Numbered from the stretch's first letter, positions 1-6,195 are shown. The stretch is 9,783 nt of DNA from Clostridia bacterium (GCA_022791735.1 JAAVZQ010000018.1:1-9783); one strand, 5' to 3'. Numbers and translations: made by a program. The notes: generated from the letters alone by a model not told the origin.

Positions 1-1
1 A

Positions 2-91
2 TTAGACCTAATTATAAGAGAAGATATGAAAAAAGAAGAGTATAATATTAATGGAGAGAAGTTATTCATTAGTGTAGAAGTTGCAAAATAA
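2..91 (+). CDS. C-terminal end of an unidentified protein (partial)
   Basis: An open frame enters from the left edge and ends at TAA 89-91, giving 29 residues that finish in LFISVEVAK. The piece is rich in Lys and Glu and holds no motif that I recognise, so no function is offered. The stop is followed five bases later by a strong rho-independent terminator, which supports this being the true end of a gene and of its transcription unit. Confidence 0.55.
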   Translation, partial: LDLIIREDMKKEEYNINGEKLFISVEVAK

Positions 92-95
92 TAAC

Positions 96-130
96 AAAAA
101 GTAGCCTTTATGCGAGGCTACTTTTTGTTC
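96..130 (+). terminator. Rho-independent terminator of the upstream gene
   Basis: An 11-bp perfect stem (AAAAAGTAGCC at 96-106 with GGCTACTTTTT at 116-126) closes a 9-base loop, and the 3' arm ends in a T-rich tract. It separates the upstream gene from the cysteine desulfurase. Because the stem ends in A and T runs, it could also work on the other strand. Confidence 0.9.
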
Positions 131-179
131 TATCTTTCTTCAAAATCTCATAAAATTAACCCAAAGGGGGAGTTTTATT

Positions 180-1326
180 TTGGAAAAGATAAGATATTTT
201 GACCATGCTGCGACAACTTACGTCAAAGACGAAGTTTTAAAAAGCATGATACCATATTTTGGATTAAATTTTGGAAATCCATCATCAATATATAGTATAG
301 GTAGATTTAGCAAAAGGGCGATAGAGCATGCAAGAGAACAGGTTGCATTTGCAATTAATGCTAAACCTAAAGAAATATATTTTACAAGCTGTGGAAGTGA
401 AAGTGACAACTTGGCGATAAAAGGCATAAGTCATGCAAATAGGAATAAAGGTAATCATATAATTACAACAAAGATAGAACACCATGCAGTGCTTAATTCA
501 TGTAAGACGTTAGAAAGAGAAGGGTATAGAGTTACATATTTGGATGTGGATAAAACGCGGAAAAATCAGTTTAGAGGAGCTAGAAAACAATATAGACAGT
601 AATACTATACTAATATCAATTATGACTGCAAATAACGAAATAGGAACAATTGAGCCTATCACAGAAATAGCCAAGATTGCCAAAAGACATAATGTGTATT
701 TTCATACAGATGCGGTTCAAGCTATTGGAAATATTAATATAGATGTAAAAGCCCAAGGAATAGATGCACTTAGCCTTTCTGCACACAAGTTTTATGGACC
801 AAAGGGATGTGGGGCAGTATATATAAGAGAAGGCATAGAATTTGAAAGAGAGCAAGATGGAGGGCATCAAGAAAAAAACAAGAGAGGTGGAACTGAAAAT
901 GTAGCAGAGATTGTAGGACTTCGGGAATGCAATAGAACTTGCATATAGAAATATTGATAGTTATAATAAAAAACTACTAGATTTAAGAGAATACTATATC
1001 TCAAATGTTGAAAAAAGAATAAAAGATGTCAAAGTAAATGGAGATAGAGTTTCTAGACTCCCAGGGAATAGTAATATGTCTTTTAAAGGGGTAGATGGGG
1101 AGACTTTGCTTCTTAAGTTAGATAGTGTGCGGAATTTGTACTTCTGCTGGCTCTGCATGTAATTCAGGAGAAGCAGAGCCTTCGCATGTGCTTGTGGCAC
1201 TCCGGACTTCCACCTGAATATATAAACGGTACATTAAGAGTAACCTTTGGAGAAGTAAATACAAAAGAAGATGTAGACTTTTTGATAGACAATTTATGTA
1301 GGATTGTGAGTGAACTGAGAGGATAA
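180..1326 (+). CDS. Cysteine desulfurase (IscS/NifS type), readable only through four +1 shifts at CGG
   Basis: This is a PLP-dependent fold-type I enzyme that takes sulfur from cysteine for Fe-S clusters and tRNA thiolation. It starts at TTG 180, preceded by AAAGGGGGA at 163-171. The product is 380 residues, the usual family length, if +1 shifts are allowed at 558, 922, 1130 and 1203. It shows the N-terminal DHAATT, the HTDAVQ segment (175-180), the PLP lysine in SAHKFYGPKG (Lys203) and the catalytic cysteine in SAGSACNSGE (Cys326). Without the shifts, translation stops at 602 after 140 residues. Each shift point is an in-frame CGG, and skipping its C restores a glycine (127, 248, 317, 341) in a sensible family context such as DKTGKIS, VGLGNA, GICTSAGSAC and ALGLPPE. 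No Fe-S scaffold gene is adjacent. It could be a pseudogene, but the absence of stops in the repaired frame and the intact catalytic residues argue otherwise. Confidence 0.85.
558..561 (+). other. +1 frameshift site 1 (ACG-CGG-A) in cysteine desulfurase
   Basis: The zero frame from 180 meets CGG at 558-560. Skipping C558 gives DKTGKISLEELE, which runs into the conserved TANNEIG region. Staying in frame ends at 602. The residue supplied after the skip is Gly127 (GGA). Confidence 0.85.
922..925 (+). other. +1 frameshift site 2 (CTT-CGG-G) in cysteine desulfurase
   Basis: In the frame used after site 1, CGG is the codon at 922-924. Skipping C922 gives VGLGNAIELAYRNID, which continues for 69 codons to the next site. 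Staying in frame stops at 948. The residue restored is Gly248 (GGG). Confidence 0.85.
1130..1133 (+). other. +1 frameshift site 3 (GTG-CGG-A) in cysteine desulfurase
   Basis: CGG is in frame at 1130-1132. Skipping C1130 yields SVGICTSAGSAC, the segment with the catalytic cysteine. Staying in frame gives RNLYFCWLCM and then stops. The residue restored is Gly317 (GGA). An 8-bp stem (1149-1156 with 1173-1180) begins 16 bases downstream, a placement that could stimulate frameshifting. Confidence 0.85.
1203..1206 (+). other. +1 frameshift site 4 (CTC-CGG-A) in cysteine desulfurase
   Basis: CGG is in frame at 1203-1205. Skipping one C gives LVALGLPPEYINGTLR, the family's C-terminal signature. Staying in frame stops within four codons, at TGA 1215-1217. 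The residue restored is Gly341 (GGA). Confidence 0.85.
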
Positions 1327-1420
1327 GACAAAGAAAAACCAAAACAAATTTTTGTAAAAATATTGCAATTTATTCTTTCTTATAATAGAATATTAAATAA
1401 AGAAAAGGAGAGGATGTTGA

Positions 1421-2257
1421 ATGAATAAATTGCAAGAGAAAGAAAGCTATGATAATCAAAACTTTGAGGATATTAAGCATATTGATGAAAACGAAAATGA
1501 ATATTGGTATGCAAGAGAGTTGCAAAATGTTTTGGATTATAAAGAATGGAGGAAATTTGAAAATGTAATAAAGAAGGCAAAAGAAGCGTGCGAAAACAGC
1601 AGTATAAGTGCAATTGACCATTTTGTTGGCGCCGACAAAATGGTACAAATAGGTTCAGGAGCAGAAAGAAACAAAAAAGATTACAAACTAACACGTTATG
1701 CTTGTTATCTAATAGCACAAAATGGAGATAGTAGAAAACAAGTCATTGCTCTTGCACAAACATATTTTGCGATACAAACTAGAAAACAAGAAATTAGTGA
1801 AAAAGAGTATACATCTTTAACAGAAGATGAGAGAAGATTTTATCAAAGAAACTTGACTAGAAAAGGAAACTATTCACTTAATCAAACTGCTAAAAAGGCA
1901 GGAGTTAAAAATTTTGACAAATTTCATAATTATGGGTATAAAGGATTATATAATGGAGAAACAGCAGATGATATTGCAAAACGAAAAGGGCTAAGATATA
2001 GGGAAGATATTTTAGATAATATGGGAAGTGATGAACTTATCGCAAATTTATTTAGAATTTCTCAAACAGAACAAAAATTGAAAAGAGACAATGTGCAAAC
2101 TGAAAAAGAAGCAAATAACACACATTATAATATAGGAAAGAATATTAGAGAAGTAATAGAAAAGAATGGAGGAACTATGCCTGAAGATTTACCTACACCA
2201 CAAAAGAGCCTAAAACAGTTGGAAAAAGAAAGAACAAGCAAACTATTACAGAAATAA
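1421..2257 (+). CDS. dinD: DNA damage-inducible protein D (DinD family)
   Basis: The 278-residue product carries the family's hallmarks: WYARELQ..LDYKEWRKFENVI (29-50), DHF..ADKMVQIGSGAER (66-83), a BRO-N-like YKLTRYACYLIAQNG..RKQVIALAQTYFA segment (88-117), and a long charged C-terminal half. In E. coli, DinD belongs to the SOS regulon and restrains RecA-mediated strand exchange; here the role is inferred from family membership. ATG 1421 is preceded by AAGGAG at 1405-1410. The gene stands alone, 94 bases after the cysteine desulfurase. I see no Gram-positive LexA box upstream. The only palindromic hint there is ACAAA-TT-TTTGT at 1344-1355, and a TATAAT lies at 1381-1386 without a good -35. 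The gene contains no CGG at all. A 26-bp near-palindrome lies inside it at 1618-1643. Confidence 0.9.
   Translation: MNKLQEKESYDNQNFEDIKHIDENENEYWYARELQNVLDYKEWRKFENVIKKAKEACENSSISAIDHFVGADKMVQIGSGAERNKKDYKLTRYACYLIAQNGDSRKQVIALAQTYFAIQTRKQEISEKEYTSLTEDERRFYQRNLTRKGNYSLNQTAKKAGVKNFDKFHNYGYKGLYNGETADDIAKRKGLRYREDILDNMGSDELIANLFRISQTEQKLKRDNVQTEKEANNTHYNIGKNIREVIEKNGGTMPEDLPTPQKSLKQLEKERTSKLLQK
1618..1643. repeat. 26-bp near-perfect palindrome inside dinD
   Basis: The arms CCATTTTGTTGG (1618-1629) and CCGACAAAATGG (1632-1643) pair at 11 of 12 positions, with one G-T wobble, around a central GGCGCC. The whole 26 bases read almost the same on both strands. It codes for residues 66-75 of DinD. 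Protein conservation alone does not require such symmetry. Confidence 0.85.
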
Positions 2258-2286
2258 TACATTTTTATGACAATTCTATTACGCTA

Positions 2287-2315
2287 TTGAAAAATTTTCC
2301 ATTTTCACATATAAT
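2287..2315 (+). promoter_or_regulatory. Sigma-A type promoter for the HD-GYP-like / EndoQ operon
   Basis: TTGAAA (2287-2292) and TATAAT (2310-2315) are separated by 17 bases. Transcription would begin near 2322, leaving a leader of about 35 bases before the ATG at 2356. This is a close match to the vegetative consensus. Confidence 0.75.
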
Positions 2316-2355
2316 AAAATAGCAAGAAACTAAAGAAACATAAATGGAGGTAAAT

Positions 2356-2895
2356 ATGGAAACATTTGCTGACTATATTTTATCTGAAAAAGATTTTATA
2401 AAAAAACTAGAGATAGCTTATTATTTACAAAAGAGAGAAAATATCTTTTTTGATAATTCAGTAATACTAAAAGCAGAAATAGCAAGATTATTCATTGAAG
2501 AAATGAAACTGGATGTGGATAAAAATCTTGTACTTACTGCGTGTATTTTGTATGCATGTAAGAAAAACATATTAACAAATGATTTGAATAAAGTAAATAG
2601 ATACGCAATTGAAGGTGCAGAATATCTAGAAAATCTTGGGTTTGACAAAAGATTTTGTAAGATTTGTTCAGAAGTAAATAGATATCAAGGTAGTGAAGAT
2701 AGAGAAAAAGAAAGTGATATATTAGAGCTTGTAGATAATTTTGGAGGATTAGTACTTAATAGGCCTGAAAGAAAAGGGTACCCAATCGATGAAGCATTAA
2801 ATTTAATCGAACATAGAAACTTAAAAGGTGAGTACAATAGATATCTTGACAAATTTAAAGTATTTATGTGTTTGAAAGAAGGTGTGGCTGCATGA
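2356..2895 (+). CDS. Degenerate HD-GYP-like protein, probably catalytically dead
   Basis: The 179-residue product lacks clear catalytic motifs but follows an HD-GYP domain in outline. LTACILYACKK (60-70) sits where active enzymes have LxHDIGK. NRYAIEGAEYLENLGF (81-96) matches the H-x-x-x-GAE-x-L-x-x-x-GF helix. LVDNFGGLVLNRPERKGYPIDEAL (125-148) matches the DAFDALTSDRPYRK...EAL stretch. The metal-binding His and Asp residues are replaced, so hydrolysis of cyclic dinucleotides is unlikely, and a binding or structural role is my inference. ATG 2356 is chosen because GGAGG at 2346-2350 lies just before it; an in-frame ATG at 2344 overlaps that site. The gene ends in ATGA, shared with the next start, which indicates translational coupling. 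It contains no CGG. Confidence 0.7.
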   Translation: METFADYILSEKDFIKKLEIAYYLQKRENIFFDNSVILKAEIARLFIEEMKLDVDKNLVLTACILYACKKNILTNDLNKVNRYAIEGAEYLENLGFDKRFCKICSEVNRYQGSEDREKESDILELVDNFGGLVLNRPERKGYPIDEALNLIEHRNLKGEYNRYLDKFKVFMCLKEGVAA

Positions 2896-3164
2896 GAGAT
2901 GAAAATAATGTAGTATATAAATCTGACAATGACCACAATCCAAGAGTATTAAAAGCAATGCAGATTGAAAGAAGTGTAAAAAATCCTAGAGATTTTATAG
3001 ACTGTTTAGCAGGTGGAAAGACTTTAAGAAATATAAACGATAGAGTAGAATGGCAGATGCCTGAAGAAGAACAAGAGATAATACTTGCAAATGGAGATCC
3101 AGAGCCTCTAGTTGTAAGTAGTATTGAAAGTGTATATAAAGAAATGGAAGAGGATGAACGTTAA
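2892..3164 (+). CDS. Small acidic protein of unknown function
   Basis: This is a 90-residue hydrophilic protein with many Asp, Glu and Asn, no membrane segment, no signal peptide and no Cys pair. I recognise no family. The start ATG 2892 overlaps the upstream stop by four bases, and the stop codon (TAA 3162-3164) directly abuts the ATG of EndoQ at 3165, so the three genes are evidently co-translated. An internal IEWQMPEEEQEII-like stretch (residues 51-63, RVEWQMPEEEQEI) is strongly acidic. Its place between a dead HD-GYP-like protein and a DNA-repair nuclease gives the only hint of role. Confidence 0.8.
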   Translation: MRDENNVVYKSDNDHNPRVLKAMQIERSVKNPRDFIDCLAGGKTLRNINDRVEWQMPEEEQEIILANGDPEPLVVSSIESVYKEMEEDER

Positions 3165-4359
3165 ATGTACGAAATATTTGCAGATTTACACATACACATA
3201 GGAAGAAGTAAAAATAATAAACCAATCAAAATAACAGCTGCAAGAAGCTTGAATTTTGAGAATATTGCTAAGGAGTGCGTGGAAAAGAAAGGCATTAATA
3301 TTGCTGGCATAATTGACTGCGCATCTCCTTATGTTATAGAGGACATAGAAGAATTTTTGAGAAATGGAGAAGCAAAAGAGCTTGCTGACCGGTGGTATTA
3401 TATATAAGGACAAGCTATGTATAATACTTGGAAGTGAGATAGAAACATCAGAAATAAATGAAAAGGGTAAGACAGGAAGTGCACACAATTTGTGCTATTT
3501 TCCACATTTGAAAGATATAAAAGCTTTTTCAAAAGAGATGGAAAATCACATACATAATATTACTTTGAGTTCACAAAGAGCAGACATTTCTGCATATCAA
3601 TTAATTGATATAGTAGAAAAATATAATGGTGTACTAATTCCAGCACATGCTTTTACTCCACACAAAAGCTTTTATGGAAATTGTACAGATAGACTTGAGA
3701 AGATATTTAAGGAAAAATATGAAAAAGTCCCAGCTATTGAGCTAGGGCTAAGTTCTGATACCTTTTTAGCAGACCAAATATCAGAATTAGAAACAAAAAC
3801 ATTTTTAACAAATTCAGATGCACATTCTTTGCCAAAAATTGCAAGAGAATATAATAAGATGTATATGGAAGATATTTCATTTAAAGAACTTATGAAAGCT
3901 ATTAGAAATGAAGAGGGAAGAAAAATTTTATCAAATTATGGACTAGATCCAAAACTTGGAAAATACCATAGAACATATTGTGAAATATGTGATAAAAGGA
4001 TTGAAGGAAAAATGCCTGTTACAAAATGTGATACTTGTGATAGTAGAAATATTACAATGGGTGTTTTAGATAGAATAGAGATAATAAAAGACAAAAAAGA
4101 GACTAAAAGTCCAAACTTCAGAGCACCATATATATATCAAATTCCACTTCAATTTATACCAGGAGTAGGACCAAAAGTTATAAACAAATTACTTGATAAT
4201 TTTGAAACAGAGATGAATATATTACATAAACTTTCTTTTGATGATATAGAAGCAGTTTGTGGAGCAAAAATTGCAAGAAATATCATAGATGCAAAATGCG
4301 GAAATTTAGCCATTTCAGCAGGTGGTGGCGGAGTTTACGGCAAAGTTTCAAATAAATAG
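3165..4359 (+). CDS. Endonuclease Q-type PHP-domain nuclease, with one +1 shift at CGG
   Basis: EndoQ-family enzymes nick DNA 5' of deaminated bases such as uracil and hypoxanthine. The repaired product is 397 residues. It shows the PHP motifs DLHIH (Asp7, His9, His11), GSEIE (Glu91), AHNL (His107), PAHAF (His161) and NSDAH (Asp218, His220); a CxxC...CxxC zinc finger (Cys272, Cys275, Cys288, Cys291); an HhH-like IPGVGPKVI (331-339); and a glycine-rich C-terminus. The shift is at in-frame CGG 3390-3392: skipping C3390 turns ELAD-RWYYI-stop into ELADGGIIYKDKLCIILGSE. Staying in frame stops at 3407, before most active-site residues. The ATG abuts the previous stop, and SD-like purines lie in the end of the upstream gene. 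Its position before spoIIM and xerD recalls B. subtilis yqxK. Confidence 0.88.
3390..3393 (+). other. +1 frameshift site 5 (GAC-CGG-T) in the EndoQ gene
   Basis: The zero frame from 3165 meets CGG at 3390-3392, the only in-frame CGG in the gene. Skipping C3390 gives Gly76 (GGT) and keeps the frame open for a further 321 codons. Three other CGG strings in this gene (4299, 4329, 4338) are out of frame and need no correction. Confidence 0.88.
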
Positions 4360-4424
4360 TTCTATATTAATTTTGTATTACATAAAAATTAGATAAGAAA
4401 ATAAATGCGAAAGAGTGGTATGTA

Positions 4425-5073
4425 ATGCAAAACAAAAGAATTAGTGTTAATAACGGTAAAAAAGGGATAATCCGTTTACATATTGAAAATAACTTAAGAT
4501 ATTATATCATAGTGACAGTCATATTTTTAATTCGGAGTGACAATAGGTGTAATATCTATAAACAATTTAAATGAAGAAGAAGGAAAAGAGATAAGTACAT
4601 ACATAAATAGTTTTGTGGATAAAACAAAAAATGATGCGACTATTGATTATACAAGACTTTTTATAAGTTCGATTAAAAACAATTTAAGTATAGCTGTATG
4701 CTTGTGGTTCGCAGGACTTACAGTAATCGGAATATTTGGAGTGTATGCACTGATTGGATTTCGAGGTTTCACGTTTGGATATAGTATATCCTGTATAATT
4801 GCAACATTAGGTGCAAGTGCGGGAACAAAATTTATTCTATCATCAATGTTACTTCAAAATATAATTTTCATTCCAGTTCTATTTGCATTAGCAATAAGTG
4901 GAATAAGATTATACAAATCCATAATGAAGGATAGAGGAAAAGAAAATATCAAATTAGAGATATTAAGACATACAATATTTTCTGCAATTTTAGCTCTAAT
5001 GCTAATTGTAGCATCATTCATAGAAACATATGTGTCGACCAATGCATTTATGTTAACTTTAAATATTTTATAA
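4425..5073 (+). CDS. spoIIM: Stage II sporulation protein M, with one +1 shift at CGG
   Basis: SpoIIM is a membrane protein that works with SpoIID and SpoIIP in peptidoglycan remodelling during forespore engulfment. With a +1 shift at 4533, the product is 215 residues, the normal length. It has TM1 at about 26-46, then helices near 85-110, 117-140, 145-163 and 182-205, including the loop GVYALIGFRGFTFGYS (105-120) and the C-terminal VASFIETYVS. The start is ATG 4425 with only a weak AAGAGTGG site. A GTG at 4537 opens a shorter frame, but that would delete most of TM1. Continuing in frame past CGG stops about 12 codons later. It follows EndoQ by 65 bases, and I see no convincing sigma-E promoter. 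CGA is used for an arginine (FRGF), while the CGG is bypassed. Confidence 0.88.
4533..4536 (+). other. +1 frameshift site 6 (ATT-CGG-A) in spoIIM
   Basis: CGG is in frame with ATG 4425 at 4533-4535. Skipping C4533 gives VIFLIGVTIGVISINNLN, a continuous first membrane helix with Gly37 (GGA) at the junction. Staying in frame puts Arg in the helix and soon stops. Three CGG strings in other frames (4454, 4728, 4820) are harmless. Confidence 0.85.
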
Positions 5074-5090
5074 AAATTACCAGAAAAGTA

Positions 5091-5119
5091 TTTACTTTTT
5101 TGAAGTAATTTGATATAAC
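5091..5119 (+). promoter_or_regulatory. Probable promoter of xerD
   Basis: TTTACT (5091-5096) and TATAAC (5114-5119) are 17 bases apart, and a TG at 5111-5112 makes an extended -10. The same region can fold (AAATTAC 5074-5080 with GTAATTT 5105-5111), so a weak terminator for spoIIM may overlap the promoter. Confidence 0.5.
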
Positions 5120-5160
5120 ATATATATCTTATGTTAATAAATAATAGGGAGAGATGAAGA

Positions 5161-6042
5161 ATGCAAAAGCAAATTAAAAATTTCTTGAATTTTATAGAGA
5201 ATGACAAAAAAGCATCACAAAACACTTTGCAGTCATATAAACGTGATATTATGCAATATAGTGATTATGTAGAAGCGAACAAAATTAATTATTTAAAAGT
5301 AGATGAAGATGATATTCGTGAATACTTAAAGTACATGAATGAAAATGGTAAAAAAAGTTCAACCATTTCAAGAAGCTTAGCTTCAATTAGGTCATTCTAT
5401 CAATACTTATTAAGAGCAAGAAAGACAAAAAGAAATCCAACAGAAGGAATACAATCACCAAAAATAGAGAAAAGAGTACCTTCAGTTTTAACTTCACAAG
5501 AAGTAGAGTTATTATTAGAGCAACCTAAAAATGTAGACTTAAAGGGAATAAGAGATAAGGCAATGTTAGAATTTGCTTATGCTACAGGTATGAAGGTTAC
5601 AGAAATCATTTCTTTAGATTTAGAAGATGTAAACTTAGAAGAGGGTTATGTAACTTGCAAACATAAAGATAAAGCAAGAAATATTCCCCTTGGTACATTA
5701 TCATTAAATGCGTTAAAAGAATATGTAGAAAATTCAAGAAATATTTTGATTAAAGATGAAAATGTAACGGCATTATTTGTAAATACAAATGGTCAAAGAC
5801 TTACAAGACAAGGTTTCTGGAAAATAGTTAAATATTATAAAGACCAAGCGCATATTACAAAGGACATAACACCACACATTTTAAGACATTCATTTGCAAC
5901 ACATCTTTTACAAAATGGTGCAGATTTAAAAGCAATTCAAACTATGCTAGGGCATTCAGATATTTCATCAACACAAGTATATATGCAATTCCAAGATGCA
6001 ACAATACAGAATATATATAAAAAGGCACATCCAAGAGCATAA
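5161..6042 (+). CDS. xerD: Tyrosine recombinase XerD
   Basis: XerD, with XerC, resolves chromosome dimers at dif. The 293-residue length is normal. An N-terminal SAM-like DNA-binding domain (1-105, with SQNTLQSYKRDI and SRSLASIRSFYQYLL) precedes the catalytic domain. The HxxR motif (His239, Arg242), the second His in LGHSDISSTQVY (His265) and the nucleophile Tyr274 are present. The first catalytic Arg, normally in ATG-x-R-V-S-E-L, is Lys145 here (codon AAG 5593-5595); I believe some clostridial XerD proteins share this, so it is a caution and not proof of inactivity. ATG 5161 follows AGGGAGAG at 5146-5153. The frame is intact, and the one CGG inside (5768) is out of frame. A terminator follows at 6055. 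Confidence 0.93.
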   Translation: MQKQIKNFLNFIENDKKASQNTLQSYKRDIMQYSDYVEANKINYLKVDEDDIREYLKYMNENGKKSSTISRSLASIRSFYQYLLRARKTKRNPTEGIQSPKIEKRVPSVLTSQEVELLLEQPKNVDLKGIRDKAMLEFAYATGMKVTEIISLDLEDVNLEEGYVTCKHKDKARNIPLGTLSLNALKEYVENSRNILIKDENVTALFVNTNGQRLTRQGFWKIVKYYKDQAHITKDITPHILRHSFATHLLQNGADLKAIQTMLGHSDISSTQVYMQFQDATIQNIYKKAHPRA

Positions 6043-6054
6043 ATAAAATGCTAT

Positions 6055-6090
6055 AAAGTCCACCAAAATATGTTGGTGGACTTTGATTGA
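6055..6090 (+). terminator. Terminator-like hairpin after xerD
   Basis: A 12-bp perfect stem (AAAGTCCACCAA 6055-6066, TTGGTGGACTTT 6073-6084) closes a six-base loop. The tail is only moderately T-rich. It lies 12 bases after the xerD stop. Confidence 0.75.
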
Positions 6091-6117
6091 TTATTAATGA
6101 AATTAGCAATCAAAGTC
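6079..6117 (+). promoter_or_regulatory. Competing hairpin sharing an arm with the xerD terminator
   Basis: GACTTTGATTG (6079-6089) pairs perfectly over 11 bp with CAATCAAAGTC (6107-6117). Its 5' arm uses bases 6079-6084, which are also the 3' arm of the terminator, so the two folds exclude each other. This geometry is typical of attenuation, but no ligand or leader peptide is evident. Confidence 0.5.
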
Positions 6118-6123
6118 AGCTAA

Positions 6124-6164
6124 GCTCAGTACTTCGAACCGCAAATAACGTCTGAGCGATTTGC
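6124..6164 (+). other. Interleaved inverted repeats before the membrane-protein gene
   Basis: GCTCAG (6124-6129) can pair with CTGAGC (6152-6157), and GCAAAT (6141-6146) with ATTTGC (6159-6164). The two stems interleave, so an H-type pseudoknot is possible. The stems are only six base pairs each, so this is a weak call; I match it to no known riboswitch. Confidence 0.3.
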
Positions 6165-6195
6165 TATTACGTGCCTTTTTAGGAAGGAAGAACTT

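Noticed and set aside
544..948. Separate 134-residue protein starting at 544
   Set aside because: Its first five residues are out-of-frame sequence; from residue 6 onward it is the middle of the cysteine desulfurase.
180..1326. Cysteine desulfurase as an ordinary decaying pseudogene
   Set aside because: All lesions are the same one-base type at the same codon, with catalytic residues intact and no stops in the repaired frame. The same lesion occurs in two unrelated genes. Not fully excluded without relatives.
1327..1420. LexA (SOS) box upstream of dinD
   Set aside because: No GAAC-N4-GTTC type site is present; only a weak ACAAA-TT-TTTGT palindrome is seen.
2344..2355. Upstream ATG at 2344 as start of the HD-GYP-like protein
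   Set aside because: It overlaps the GGAGG Shine-Dalgarno that serves ATG 2356.
3364..4359. Separate 331-residue protein starting at 3364
   Set aside because: The first nine residues are out-of-frame; the rest is the C-terminal part of EndoQ joined through the CGG at 3390.
558..4535. CGG reassigned to another amino acid (as known for some bacteria)
   Set aside because: Substituting any residue leaves the frame wrong: in-frame reading reaches a stop shortly after every one of the six sites and abandons the conserved sequence. A +1 change is needed, not a new meaning for the triplet.
6120..6195. T-box leader or tRNA-like element (GTTCGAA-like string near 6133)
   Set aside because: There is no T-box consensus AGGGTGGNACCGCG, and no cloverleaf can be drawn around the string on either strand.
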